Assembly: GCA_017431185.1 (NCBI GenBank)
Contig: JAFRLP010000284.1
Span: 1-48,017, forward strand
Source of the DNA: Victivallales bacterium
Lineage (GTDB): Bacteria; Verrucomicrobiota; Lentisphaeria; Oligosphaerales; Oligosphaeraceae
Reading direction: 5' to 3'
DNA: 48,017 nt
Part shown: one piece after another, positions 1 to 8,400 of the stretch
How the letters are laid out: the number at the start of each line of letters is the position of its first letter
How positions within the stretch are numbered: position 1 is the first letter of the stretch
Notes under the pieces: model-generated
Databases searched by the model: none
The model's input: only the letters and a program-made list of their open reading frames with translations
What the model was told of the DNA's origin: nothing
Position numbers and translations under genes: made by a program

Positions 1-939
1 AGCCAGCGCAATGATGGTGTTGAGCACACCGCCGCCAGACTTGCGCGGAGCGGCCAGCGGCGCCTTGGGACGGGTGTCGCGGAAGACCTTCGGCTTGGGA
101 GCAAGGGCTATCTTCTCCAAACGCGCCATGATTCCCGAATAGCCGTCTGGACGCCGGCCTGGGTCTTCCTCCAGCATCTCCGCCAAAAGCGCGGAGAGCG
201 AAGGCGGCAGCGACGGGTTCAGCGTATGGGCCAGGGGCAAAGGCTCCCCCTCCGTGCCGGGAACCATCCCTGTGGCAAGTTGATAGAGCAAGGCGCCGAC
301 GGCATAGATGTCACCCGCCCGCGTGGCATTGGCGATGGCGCACAGCTCCGGGGCCGTGTAGGGTGTCGCGGGTTTGTTCAGCGCCACGGCCACCCCAAAG
401 TCAGTCAGCAGCAGTTTGCCGTCATTGGAATCCAATACGGTGACAGGCGAGATGCCGCCATGCGCCATCCCTGAATTGTCCGCCGCCTTCAAAGCGCTGC
501 AAAGTTGGGAGCCGACGTCGCATAGTTCCTCGGTTGTGGCCACGGCGTCCTCCGGAAAGGGATGGTGGCGACCGAATTGCGAGTTGACGTAGGTGCCGTC
601 CTCGCTGTCACCGCAGGAATAGATGGCGGCGATGCCAGGATGAATCAGCTGGGACTGACGGCGCACGGCTGCCAGCAACACCTCCGCCGACTCCATATTC
701 CGATAGAGCTTGACGCAGGACTCGCGGTCAAGGGCAGGCTCCAACGCACGATAGATGGTCAAGTCTTCATCCTCAAACAGCTTTTCCTCCAGCAAAATGC
801 TTTTCAGAAACCATTTGGGAACGAAAAACGGCGCTCCGCAATCGGGGCAAGCCTGAGTCGTGAGCGGCTGCATGTCCGTCACATCCAACTTGCGTCCGCA
901 ATTCGGGCACTGGATTTTGATTGTTGAAGTCTCGGCCAT
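1..939 (-). CDS. Zinc-ribbon serine/threonine protein kinase homologue, probable pseudokinase (3' end outside window)
   Basis: Open from an ATG at 939 to the window edge, 313 codons seen. Residues 11-34 form a zinc ribbon (CPNCG and CPDCG). A Hanks-type kinase fold follows: K77 in the VAIK position (SCVKLYR), LIHPGI near 99-104, DFG at 180-182, APE at 196-198, an alpha-F Asp (GDIYAVG, D210) and the late Arg (DPGRRP). The catalytic loop is HGGISPVT (160-167), so the HRD Asp, the following Lys and the Asn of HRDxKxxN are replaced by Gly, Ser and Thr, and no glycine-rich loop is visible. Family knowledge says such kinases need that Asp, so I infer a pseudokinase or a binding or scaffold role. 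The end near residue 305 (NTIIALA) may start a membrane segment. It may share a divergent upstream region with the tRNA genes. Confidence 0.8.
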   Translation of the reverse strand, partial: MAETSTIKIQCPNCGRKLDVTDMQPLTTQACPDCGAPFFVPKWFLKSILLEEKLFEDEDLTIYRALEPALDRESCVKLYRNMESAEVLLAAVRRQSQLIHPGIAAIYSCGDSEDGTYVNSQFGRHHPFPEDAVATTEELCDVGSQLCSALKAADNSGMAHGGISPVTVLDSNDGKLLLTDFGVAVALNKPATPYTAPELCAIANATRAGDIYAVGALLYQLATGMVPGTEGEPLPLAHTLNPSLPPSLSALLAEMLEEDPGRRPDGYSGIMARLEKIALAPKPKVFRDTRPKAPLAAPRKSGGGVLNTIIALA

Positions 940-1070
940 AATCTGGTGCAGTTCCCTTTCGGAAGCAGGTGGGTGTACAGGCACTGAAAAAAGTCACAGT
1001 AAATTTAGCACATCAACTCAATGTTTTCACCTTGCCTGTTTGCAAAATCCCAAAAAAGTGGTATTTTATA

Positions 1071-1229
1071 TATAGAGGCAATTGCAAAACTCTCATCCAA
1101 CCGCCTTCACGGCGCGGCGCGATGGCCTCATCGTCCAGACTCGGCGTGGTCAGCATGCCCCGTTTTCGCCCGTCGCCCTCGCTTGCGGCGTCTTGGTGGT
1201 TGGGCGGCAGCTCTGCAATTACCTCTATG
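1071..1229. repeat. MITE-like element with imperfect terminal inverted repeats
   Basis: The left end ATAGAGGCAATTGCAAAACT (1072-1091) and the reverse complement of the right end, ATAGAGGTAATTGCAGAGCT (from 1209-1228), match at 17 of 20 positions and enclose about 117 bp of GC-rich sequence. The 308-bp gap 940-1247 therefore holds this element plus kinase upstream sequence. An 80-codon minus-strand frame across it overlaps the tRNA start and shows no family features. Similar single ends occur at 13823-13852 and 27146-27163. I see no clear target-site duplication and no transposase. Confidence 0.5.
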
Positions 1230-1247
1230 GTTTTTCTTGTTTCCTCT

Positions 1248-1323
1248 GTTGCCATCGTCTAGAGGCCTAGGACATCGGGTTTTCATCCCGACAACATGGG
1301 TTCGAATCCCGTTGGCAATGCCA
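1248..1323 (+). tRNA. tRNA-Glu (anticodon UUC), copy 1
   Basis: A 76-nt cloverleaf. The acceptor stem GTTGCCA pairs with TGGCAAT (G-U at the first pair). The D-arm is GTCTAGAGGCCTAGGAC, the anticodon stem TCGGG/CCCGA carries loop TTTTCAT (anticodon TTC), and the T-arm is ATGGG/CCCGT with TTCGAAT. The discriminator G and 3' CCA are encoded. Confidence 0.95.
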
Positions 1324-1342
1324 GGAGAAGGCAAGTGAAGCT

Positions 1343-1418
1343 GTTGCCATCGTCTAGAGGCCTAGGACATCGGGTTTTCATCCCGACAACATGGGTTCGA
1401 ATCCCGTTGGCAATGCCA
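1343..1418 (+). tRNA. tRNA-Glu (anticodon UUC), copy 2
   Basis: Base-for-base identical to the copy at 1248-1323 and separated from it by a 19-nt spacer. It has the same cloverleaf, TTC anticodon and encoded CCA. The two copies probably form one transcript ending at the terminator just downstream. Confidence 0.95.
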
Positions 1419-1425
1419 TTTTCCG

Positions 1426-1457
1426 ACCGTCCGTCAACTTGCCGGACGGTTTTTTTG
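1426..1457 (+). terminator. Rho-independent terminator of the tRNA-Glu pair
   Basis: The perfect 8-bp stem ACCGTCCG/CGGACGGT (1426-1433 and 1443-1450) with a 9-nt loop is followed directly by a T-run (1451-1456). It starts 7 nt after the second tRNA. Confidence 0.85.
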
Positions 1458-1469
1458 TTTCACGAAGGG

Positions 1470-2450
1470 CTACCAAAGGGCCAGGTCTTCCTGGACACCC
1501 TGCTGGCATTCCCTGCTCCAGGCGATGGCTCTGGCGATATTCTCCTCGGCGTTGCAGGGAGAGTCCACAATCGGCTCCCCGTCCTTGAGAAATCCGCGGC
1601 GCCTGAGAAAGTCCAGCATGACCTGGGTCGGATTCATCCTCACATAGTTCATGAAGCCATGCACGCCATTCGCCTCCAGGTGCAGTTCGGCTGGAATGCC
1701 CATGCGCAGCAGACGGCAATAGGACTTCACAGACCCCATGGGGGAATAGGGGTCCGCACCGCCGTGCATGAAGCATGCAGGGCAGCTGCCACTGTCAAAG
1801 GCGAAGACCGGATCGATGGCGACATCCTCGCCAAACCCCTTCTTTTCATTTGGCTCCAGAAGCCCGTCCGTCAGGACATAGGCAGGGCACATGGGAATGG
1901 CCCAAGCGATATCGCAGGGAACGGAGTCCGCCTCGTCAATCGGCGCGTATGCAGGTGACCGGGAGGAAAACGCCAGCAGCATCCCCAGATGAGAGCCTGC
2001 GGAACACCCCATCATCCCGATTTTCCGCGGGGAGAAGCCGCGCCTCTCCGCCTCCAGACGAACCAGACGGATGGCGCGCTGCGCATCCTCCCAGGCCGTC
2101 TGGTAGATGGGAATGCCCTCGGGACGCGGTGTGCGGTAGGTGAAATTCACGCAGTGAATCCCCTTTTCCAGCAGTTTGCTGACCACAGGGGACATCGCGG
2201 GAATGTCGCAGCATGAGTTGTATCCGCCCCCCGAAACGACGACCATGCAGAGGTCTGTCGCGTTCTTTTCGGACGGCGGCTGGAACCATTGCAATGTCGC
2301 CACGCGGTTTTCATCGGGGCGGAACTCAGGATTGTTCACCTCTTCCGTCATGGCCGCGAACTGATGCGGCTGGGCATCGGGCATTCGCCCGTCAGGCCAG
2401 ATGCGTGTCTTGGGTCCTTCTGGATACCCGTTAAATGCCGATTCACTCAT
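1470..2450 (-). CDS. Alpha/beta-hydrolase, esterase/lipase of the prolyl-oligopeptidase/BD-FAE type
   Basis: 326 residues from the ATG at 2450 (MSESAFNGYPEG). A GTG at 2486 would add 12 residues, and neither start has a strong ribosome site. Family motifs are visible: an oxyanion-hole glycine cluster (VVVSGGGYNS), the nucleophile elbow GCSAGS, an acid Asp in GGADPYSP and the late His in NGVHGFMN. This pattern fits acetyl-xylan or feruloyl esterase-like hydrolases that de-acylate plant polysaccharides or their oligomers. No signal peptide is apparent, so it likely acts in the cytoplasm on imported oligosaccharides. It lies downstream of, and on the same strand as, the AraC regulator, about 137 bp away. 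A minus-strand TATATT sits near 2515-2520 and may be its own promoter. The exact substrate cannot be read from the sequence. Confidence 0.85.
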   Translation of the reverse strand: MSESAFNGYPEGPKTRIWPDGRMPDAQPHQFAAMTEEVNNPEFRPDENRVATLQWFQPPSEKNATDLCMVVVSGGGYNSCCDIPAMSPVVSKLLEKGIHCVNFTYRTPRPEGIPIYQTAWEDAQRAIRLVRLEAERRGFSPRKIGMMGCSAGSHLGMLLAFSSRSPAYAPIDEADSVPCDIAWAIPMCPAYVLTDGLLEPNEKKGFGEDVAIDPVFAFDSGSCPACFMHGGADPYSPMGSVKSYCRLLRMGIPAELHLEANGVHGFMNYVRMNPTQVMLDFLRRRGFLKDGEPIVDSPCNAEENIARAIAWSRECQQGVQEDLALW

Positions 2451-2587
2451 TTTCGTAAACAAAGTTGACAAAAGCCACGTTTTCACCGCACGGTATTTCG
2501 GGCGGCATCATAATATACACATACCCAAGGCGTTTTGCATCGCTGTACCCGAATATTTGTCCCCTAAAACATGATATCCTCCACCCC

Positions 2588-3457
2588 TTATCCCTGACCG
2601 TCTCGGGGGACGGGAATCAGGAACTGGCGGTATTGCGTGGGGGACATGCCGAATAGCGCCTTGAAGCGACGGCTGAAATGAAAGGCGTCGTGGTAGCCGT
2701 AACGGCGGGCGATGTCACGCATGGTGGCGGAGGTGTTGGCCACGTCGGCGGCGGCCTGACGCAGTTTGACATGTTCCAGATAGCGCTTGGGCAGCATCCC
2801 AGTGCGTTGCAGGAACTCGCGGCGGAACTGGGCGGTGGACAGTCCGCGCAACTCCGCCATCTCCGACACGCTCCACCAGTGTCCAGGCGGCGATGACTTG
2901 ACCTTTTCCAGCACCCTCCCCAGCGGGTCATTGTCCGCCGGAATGTCGCCAGAACCAGACAAAAGCACCTCCCGGAGCAGGAAAAGCAGGTCAAGACTGG
3001 CGGAAAGCCAGGCCGACGGCTCGGGCGAGCGCGCCTTCTCCACAATGGGAATCAGCCGACGCTGTGCGCCAAGACGCAGGCGACGGCTGCGCAAAATGCC
3101 GCAGCGTCGCAGCAACTCGGGGATGCGCCCGCAGAAGCAAACCGTGTCTTCGCAATATGGCTGCGTGTCGGTTCCGCCATAGAGGTGCAGGTCGTCCGGG
3201 CAAATCAGCACGGCGTCGCCAGGGGTTAGGTCGAAGAATTCCTCACCAATGCGGAGCTGTCCGCCACCAGCGTACATGTGGGAAAGGCAGAAGAACTGGA
3301 AACGGCGCAATTGCCTCTTCTGGAAGCCCCCTTTGGGCGCGATATTGCCAATGCCGCCTTGTATGACCCAAAGGCCGAATTCGCCAGGCTCAGGCGGCGC
3401 CGCCGCCAGCAACTGGTGCAGGGCGGGAGTGATCAGGATTTTTTTGTCATTGTTCAT
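2588..3457 (-). CDS. AraC-family transcriptional regulator
   Basis: 289 residues from the ATG at 3457 (MNNDKKILITPAL). An upstream in-frame start at 3541 would run through the divergent promoter and is unlikely. The N-terminal half is cupin-like (GGGQLRIGEEFFDLTPGDAVLICPD region), as in AraC-type ligand-binding domains. The C-terminal third has two helix-turn-helix units: WSVSEMAELRGLSTAQFRREF and the signature region MRDIARRYGYHDAFHFSRRF followed by FGMSPTQYR. It is divergent from the Gfo/Idh/MocA gene at 3565 with a 107-bp gap holding opposed promoters, so it probably controls that gene and perhaps the esterase. The inducer is probably a sugar or oligosaccharide, inferred only from context. 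Confidence 0.92.
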   Translation of the reverse strand: MNNDKKILITPALHQLLAAAPPEPGEFGLWVIQGGIGNIAPKGGFQKRQLRRFQFFCLSHMYAGGGQLRIGEEFFDLTPGDAVLICPDDLHLYGGTDTQPYCEDTVCFCGRIPELLRRCGILRSRRLRLGAQRRLIPIVEKARSPEPSAWLSASLDLLFLLREVLLSGSGDIPADNDPLGRVLEKVKSSPPGHWWSVSEMAELRGLSTAQFRREFLQRTGMLPKRYLEHVKLRQAAADVANTSATMRDIARRYGYHDAFHFSRRFKALFGMSPTQYRQFLIPVPRDGQG

Positions 3458-3482
3458 GCAACTTTTATCTATGTTCTCTTGT

Positions 3483-3511
3483 TTGTCAATGATTTCAGGC
3501 ACGATTATAGT
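3483..3511 (+). promoter_or_regulatory. Promoter of the Gfo/Idh/MocA gene, overlapping the divergent AraC promoter
   Basis: -35 TTGTCA (3483-3488), 17-bp spacer, -10 TATAGT (3506-3511). On the minus strand TATAAT (3509-3504) lies over the same bases and can serve the AraC gene starting at 3457, so the two transcription units share one control region. Confidence 0.65.
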
Positions 3512-3564
3512 AAATATAGCCGATGAAAAATGCATTGTCAACCAAACATTCAGGAGCAGACAAG

Positions 3565-4701
3565 ATGAATGAACAGAAAGTGAAGGTGGCGGTCATCGCC
3601 TGTGGCAACCGCAGCCGTGCAGTGGTGAACAACCTGCTGAGGGACTCCAACCGCCAGGTGGAGATTGTCTCCGTCTATGACCCCGACGCATCGGAAATGG
3701 AGTTCGTGTGCCAAAGATGGAACACGCCCGACGCACTGCGCTGCCACAGCGGGACGGAGGCCATCAACGCGCCAGGCGTGGAATGGGTGATGATATTCGC
3801 CCCCAACGTCTATCACAAGCAGTACATCCTGGAGGCATTCGCGGCGGGCAAGCACGTGTTTTCCGAAAAGCCGATTGCCACCACGATTGAGGACGCCCAG
3901 GAGATCTACAACGCCTGGCGCCAGACCAATCTGCTGTTCGCCACTGGCTTTGTCCTTCGCTACGGCGACATCTACCGCAAACTGAAATCCCTGCTTGACT
4001 CGGGACGCTTCGGGAGGATTCTCTCCGTCGAGGCCAACGAGAACATCCGTCCCGCGCATGGCGGGTACATCATGCGCAACTGGCGCCGCCAGAGCGCCAT
4101 CGCGGGGCCGCACATCCTGGAGAAATGCTGCCACGACCTGGACTTGCTCATCTGGATGTGCGGTTCCCTGCCCAAGACCGTGGCGGCCTTTGGAGGCAAG
4201 GAGTTCTTCCGCGCCGACAACCGCTGCATCGAGGAGAAATACGGCGCGAAACTGTTCACGACCTGGCGCGACCCGCACGCCATAGAGACCCCGTTCAACG
4301 ACGACTCCGACCTGATGGACACCCTGGTCTCGATTACCGAACTGCGAAACGGCGTGCGCGTCGCCTTCAACTACACCATGAGCAACACCATCCCCGAAAG
4401 GCGGATGCTCTTCCACTGCTCCGAGGGCGTCATTGACCTGGAACTCTATTCCCTGACCATCCGCTGCCGCCAGCTGGGCGAAGAGCCTGTGTCCGTATAT
4501 AGATTCGATGGGGATGGACACGCAGGCGGAGACGACCACATCATGCGGGAACTATTCGAGACGATGACCACAGGAAAGGTCCCCGCCTGCAGCGGCAGCG
4601 AAGGTCTGGAAAGCGCCGTGTTCGCCCTGGCCATTGACCAGGCCGCCCGCACACGCCAACTCGTCGATGTCGAGCCAATCTGGCGAAGACTGGAGCGGTA
4701 G
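3565..4701 (+). CDS. Gfo/Idh/MocA-family NAD(P)-dependent oxidoreductase
   Basis: 378 residues. The ATG at 3565 is chosen because AGGAG lies 8 nt upstream; an earlier in-frame ATG at 3523 has none and lies just past the promoter. The N-terminal Rossmann motif is VAVIACGNRSR and the family-typical catalytic segment is SEKPIA near residue 100. The C-terminal part is the alpha/beta dimerisation and substrate domain. Family members oxidise or reduce sugars, inositols, uronates or amino-sugars with NAD(P). The gene is divergent from an AraC regulator and convergent with the LamG gene at 4752. I infer a cytosolic step in use of an imported sugar or sugar acid; the substrate is unknown. Confidence 0.9.
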   Translation: MNEQKVKVAVIACGNRSRAVVNNLLRDSNRQVEIVSVYDPDASEMEFVCQRWNTPDALRCHSGTEAINAPGVEWVMIFAPNVYHKQYILEAFAAGKHVFSEKPIATTIEDAQEIYNAWRQTNLLFATGFVLRYGDIYRKLKSLLDSGRFGRILSVEANENIRPAHGGYIMRNWRRQSAIAGPHILEKCCHDLDLLIWMCGSLPKTVAAFGGKEFFRADNRCIEEKYGAKLFTTWRDPHAIETPFNDDSDLMDTLVSITELRNGVRVAFNYTMSNTIPERRMLFHCSEGVIDLELYSLTIRCRQLGEEPVSVYRFDGDGHAGGDDHIMRELFETMTTGKVPACSGSEGLESAVFALAIDQAARTRQLVDVEPIWRRLER

Positions 4702-4751
4702 GGATTGCTGCGTCACCGCATCGCCGTCCCACGTTTCCCCGTGTCTCTCCC

Positions 4752-5441
4752 TCAATGGGGCACGGGAAGGAAATGGCGGGAGAGTTCGGAGATTTGGCGG
4801 TCATCCAGGGCAGAGGTGTAGATGCGCGCCACCGCCAGGTCTCCCTTGAGAAACCAGACTCCGCCCCACCCCTTTCCGATGGTCAGGTCGGCGGTGCTGG
4901 GCGGGGGATTCCTCCATTCTGGCCTGATGGTCTGGCTGGTCTTTCGCTCGCCGTTGATGTAGAGCAGAACCGTCCATGTCCCCGAAGGATTGCGCTGAAG
5001 CACGGCGGCCAAGGAGCACCATTCGCCTTTGGGCGCCCCGCTGGCATAGACCGCGTTGCCGAAGTTCTCCCCAGGTTTGACTCCCATATTGAAATAGAGG
5101 TTGTTCCCGCGATAGCAGCCCAGCAGATACTCGTTCCCCTTGAAGAAGAGCATCCCGTGCTCCTTGTCGGCGGCCAGGCGCACGACAGCGAACAATGTTC
5201 CGCCGTTGGTCAGATGAAGGTCTCTTCCGTTGGGGACAACCATGAAGTTCCTCCTGCCGTCCAACTGAATGGAGCCTGGCTTTTCCTCGCCCAGCAGGGT
5301 CTCCCCCTGGATATGCGGCGGGGGCGTTTTCCCCCGGCACTCAAACGTCCCGTTGGAATAATCGTAGTCCAGAATCGGGTCTGCCGCCCAAAGAACGCTG
5401 CAAATTGCAGCCAACGCAGTGGAGCAGAGCCGCATTCCCAT
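4752..5441 (-). CDS. Secreted single-domain LamG/concanavalin A-like protein
   Basis: 229 residues. The ATG at 5441 shares its A with the TGA of the upstream 1118-residue gene (TGATG), suggesting translational coupling. A signal peptide is visible (MGMRLCSTALAAICSVLWA, cleavage near AADP). The rest is one LamG_3-type jelly roll: GTLFAVVRLAADKEHGMLFFKG, LLYINGER and IGKGWGGVWFLKGDLA, ending ALDDRQISELSRHF. The last blocks closely resemble the N-terminal LamG domain of the neighbouring protein, so it is probably a duplicate. Such domains usually bind carbohydrate or glycoprotein. It is the last gene of the minus-strand module that begins with the GntR regulator at 10826. No catalytic motif is seen. 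Confidence 0.85.
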   Translation of the reverse strand: MGMRLCSTALAAICSVLWAADPILDYDYSNGTFECRGKTPPPHIQGETLLGEEKPGSIQLDGRRNFMVVPNGRDLHLTNGGTLFAVVRLAADKEHGMLFFKGNEYLLGCYRGNNLYFNMGVKPGENFGNAVYASGAPKGEWCSLAAVLQRNPSGTWTVLLYINGERKTSQTIRPEWRNPPPSTADLTIGKGWGGVWFLKGDLAVARIYTSALDDRQISELSRHFLPVPH

Positions 5442-8400
5442 CAGTATCTCCAGTCGGCGAAGTTGCAGCAGCCATTGCGGTTGAAGCGGAACATCAGGAA
5501 GACCTCGCCCGTCAGCACGGAATCCAGAGGGAAATCGACCTCGCGGAAATCCGTCCATCCACTGGTGGCGGGGACAACGATTTTCCCGACTACCACGGCG
5601 TCCGCCAGGGATTTTCCCGCCAGAAGTTCAACGGCTCCCCCCGCGTACTGCTCTGGCACCGCGACACGCACTTGCAACCGCTTGACTTCTGCCGCGCCGA
5701 AATCGACATTGCCGTAGGAGATGAGGGAGCCTTCCGCGGTGTTGCCGAAATAGGCGCCAGTCACAGCCTTGGACAAGTTATGGAAGCCAGAGGCGTCCGA
5801 CGGCGTGACCCACTGCCCCTTGGTCGGGCGGATGGTGCGCAGCGAGTCAAAGCGCACCAGGCAGTCAAAGGACTCCCCTGGCGTGAAAGTCGCAATCCTG
5901 TCCAACGTCCGCTGGATGCGGCCAGCCTCCTCCTGCGAGCCGTCAAGCACGACAGCCGAGGCGTATGGTGGCAGGACAATTTGTCCCGCAAAGGAGGCGA
6001 CCGCATGCGCCCCCTCCAGGCATAGCCATCCCTTCAAATCAAGCGGAAAAACCTCCTGCGCCTCCCCCGTCGAATTGACGAAAACCCACATCCGCGACTT
6101 GCCCAGGCGATATCCGCCTGCCAGGACCACAGGCATGGTGACCGCCTCATTCTCCTTGCCGGAGGTTGACCATCCAGTCGTTTTCATCTGAACAGGACGG
6201 TCATATTCCACAGGCGGAAGCATCTCTCCGCCATTGAAATACGGGGTCAGGCAAAGCCGCAGATGCACCATCTTCTTGGCAAACAGACGTTTCAGGTCAG
6301 CGTGGTAGAGTTCCCCCGTCTGGAATTTGCCCAGTTTGAGTCCCGTCACCAGCGAATAGGCCATCTTGACGAAATTCGAGTCGTACTCCCCTTTCCCGTG
6401 GGCATTATAGACCAGGCACATATACTGCACCGCACCGCCATAGACCGCCTGGAAGCCAGGCACCTGACCGTCAAATGTCCAACGCCAGATGTGCGCTCCA
6501 TCGAACAGGCTGACATACGGCTCGGAAATCTCCTCCGTGGTATGCGGAACATCGGGAAACCTCCTGCGGACAGCCTGATAGAGTACACGATAGCCCTGCC
6601 GATACCAGGCGTCAGGATCGTTCAGCGCATGACCATGGGAGGCGCTGAAGCAGAGTTGCGGCCTGGTCGTGGCAACCTGGTCATGGTAGATGGCGGAGCC
6701 TCCCATTCTGTCCATCCGGTCAAACAGCGAAAGCAGTTCCTGCCTCCAGCCGACGACGGCGGGACACATCTTGGCGAAGTCGCCCGCTCGGTAACGCTCC
6801 AGGGGCACACTGCCGTCCGCCAACCGCACGGCATATTTCTCGCCGAAGTCACGGTAGCGGAAATCGCCTTTGCCGTCAGGTGCGTCGTGGACTTGCCAGA
6901 GCAGGGCATCCGAATAGGGTTCCACTTCGCAGCCGCTTTTGCGCAGGCTGGCGATGTACTCGGGGATGAAGTCGCGAGGGCTGAACTGCGGCCAGCCGCC
7001 CTTTTTCGGGTCATCCCAGGCATAGAGGGTGCAGTAGAGCGGGACATCAAAATATTTGCGCAGGAGAGCAATCTCCGCCAGGCGTTCCATGCTGGCTTCG
7101 CGGGAGATGGCGGTTGCCTCGATGGCGACGGGTGCATCCAGGAACCAGGAGGGCGTGTCTCGCCGCGGGAGCGTCCCGACAGCCCAGTCGGCCTCCGCCA
7201 TTGCCATGCGATGAAGCCGACACGCCTCGAACCATTTTCCGTCATAAAGCCGCATGGCAAAGCGGCCAGGGGAGTTGTATGAGTTGCCACCGCCACTCTC
7301 CTGAAGCGTGTGCCTGGCGGCCTGCGACCAGTCGATGTTCACCCCGCCCCGCTTGCCATACGCATTGAATTCCTTGGCGGTGCCGTGGTTGTCCTCCCAT
7401 CCCAGGTACACGCCCCGCCCCTGGCCATAATAGGCCGCGAATTGCATGGTCATGGATTGGCTGGGATAATATCCCTTCTGCCCGTATTTGAAACTGTTTC
7501 GGGATGGATTGGGAATGACCACGCCGCACTGGTACGGATAGAACAGCGCATCCCCCTCGCCGGCATTCGCCAGCCGAAGGGATGGGAACACGACCTGCTC
7601 CACCAGAAAATCCGGGTTGTTGTTTTCCACGCGAAGGTCGGACGAGATTCCCCCATCGCTCAACAGAAAACCCGACTTGACCCGCGTCTCACCGACGCGC
7701 CATTCCACTTCGAAGCCGCCGTCCCGCCAATTGGACACGGCAAAGGGAAAGTCGGCAGAGCGGCGGAGTTCCCTGCGCCCGCCACGCATTCCCTTCAGTT
7801 CCCATGTGAAAACCGTATCCTCCACGACTGTACGCCGAGCCACCCGGTCATATATTCCCAGCACGGGTGTTCCACCCTCATCCTTCAGGGAGACCAGGAC
7901 AAGCATTTCCCTTCCCACGTGCAGTCGAAGGCCATGCGCTCCCTTTTGAAGCGCACGGATAATCACCTCATCCTCTCCTCTGGCAAAGGACGCTCCCAGT
8001 TCGGCGGCGATGGCGCTGCCCGCCGCCACGGGTGCGGCATGAAGCGTCCGCAGAAGCCATTTGCCGAAAGGGGAAACGGCTTTCACGGAGTCCAACTGCG
8101 GATTATGCCTGTGCGCGGTCTGGGGCCTGGCCAGGCGTGAGGCATCCGCCAAATCGGCGATTTCGGCCTCGTTGAGGGCGCGTGGCTCGACGAAGATCTC
8201 CGCAATTTCGCCTTCCAGAAACCAGACGCCGCCCCATCCCCTGCCGATTTCCATAAGCGCCTGGTTCTGGCGCGGAGCAAGCCAGGGGAGTTTGCCGCCG
8301 CCAATGCGGTTGCCGTTCAGATAGACGGCGGAGAGAAAGCCGACGTCCCCCTGCGCCGCGTTGTCGTAGCGCTCGAAGGTGATGGCCAGGTGCGCCCAGG

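Noticed and set aside
1013..1255. 80-codon minus-strand small gene upstream of the kinase homologue
   Set aside because: It spans the MITE-like element, overlaps the tRNA start by 8 bp, and has no ribosome site or family features.
4702..4751. Terminator between the convergent dehydrogenase and LamG genes
   Set aside because: I found no stem followed by a T-run on either strand in this short gap.
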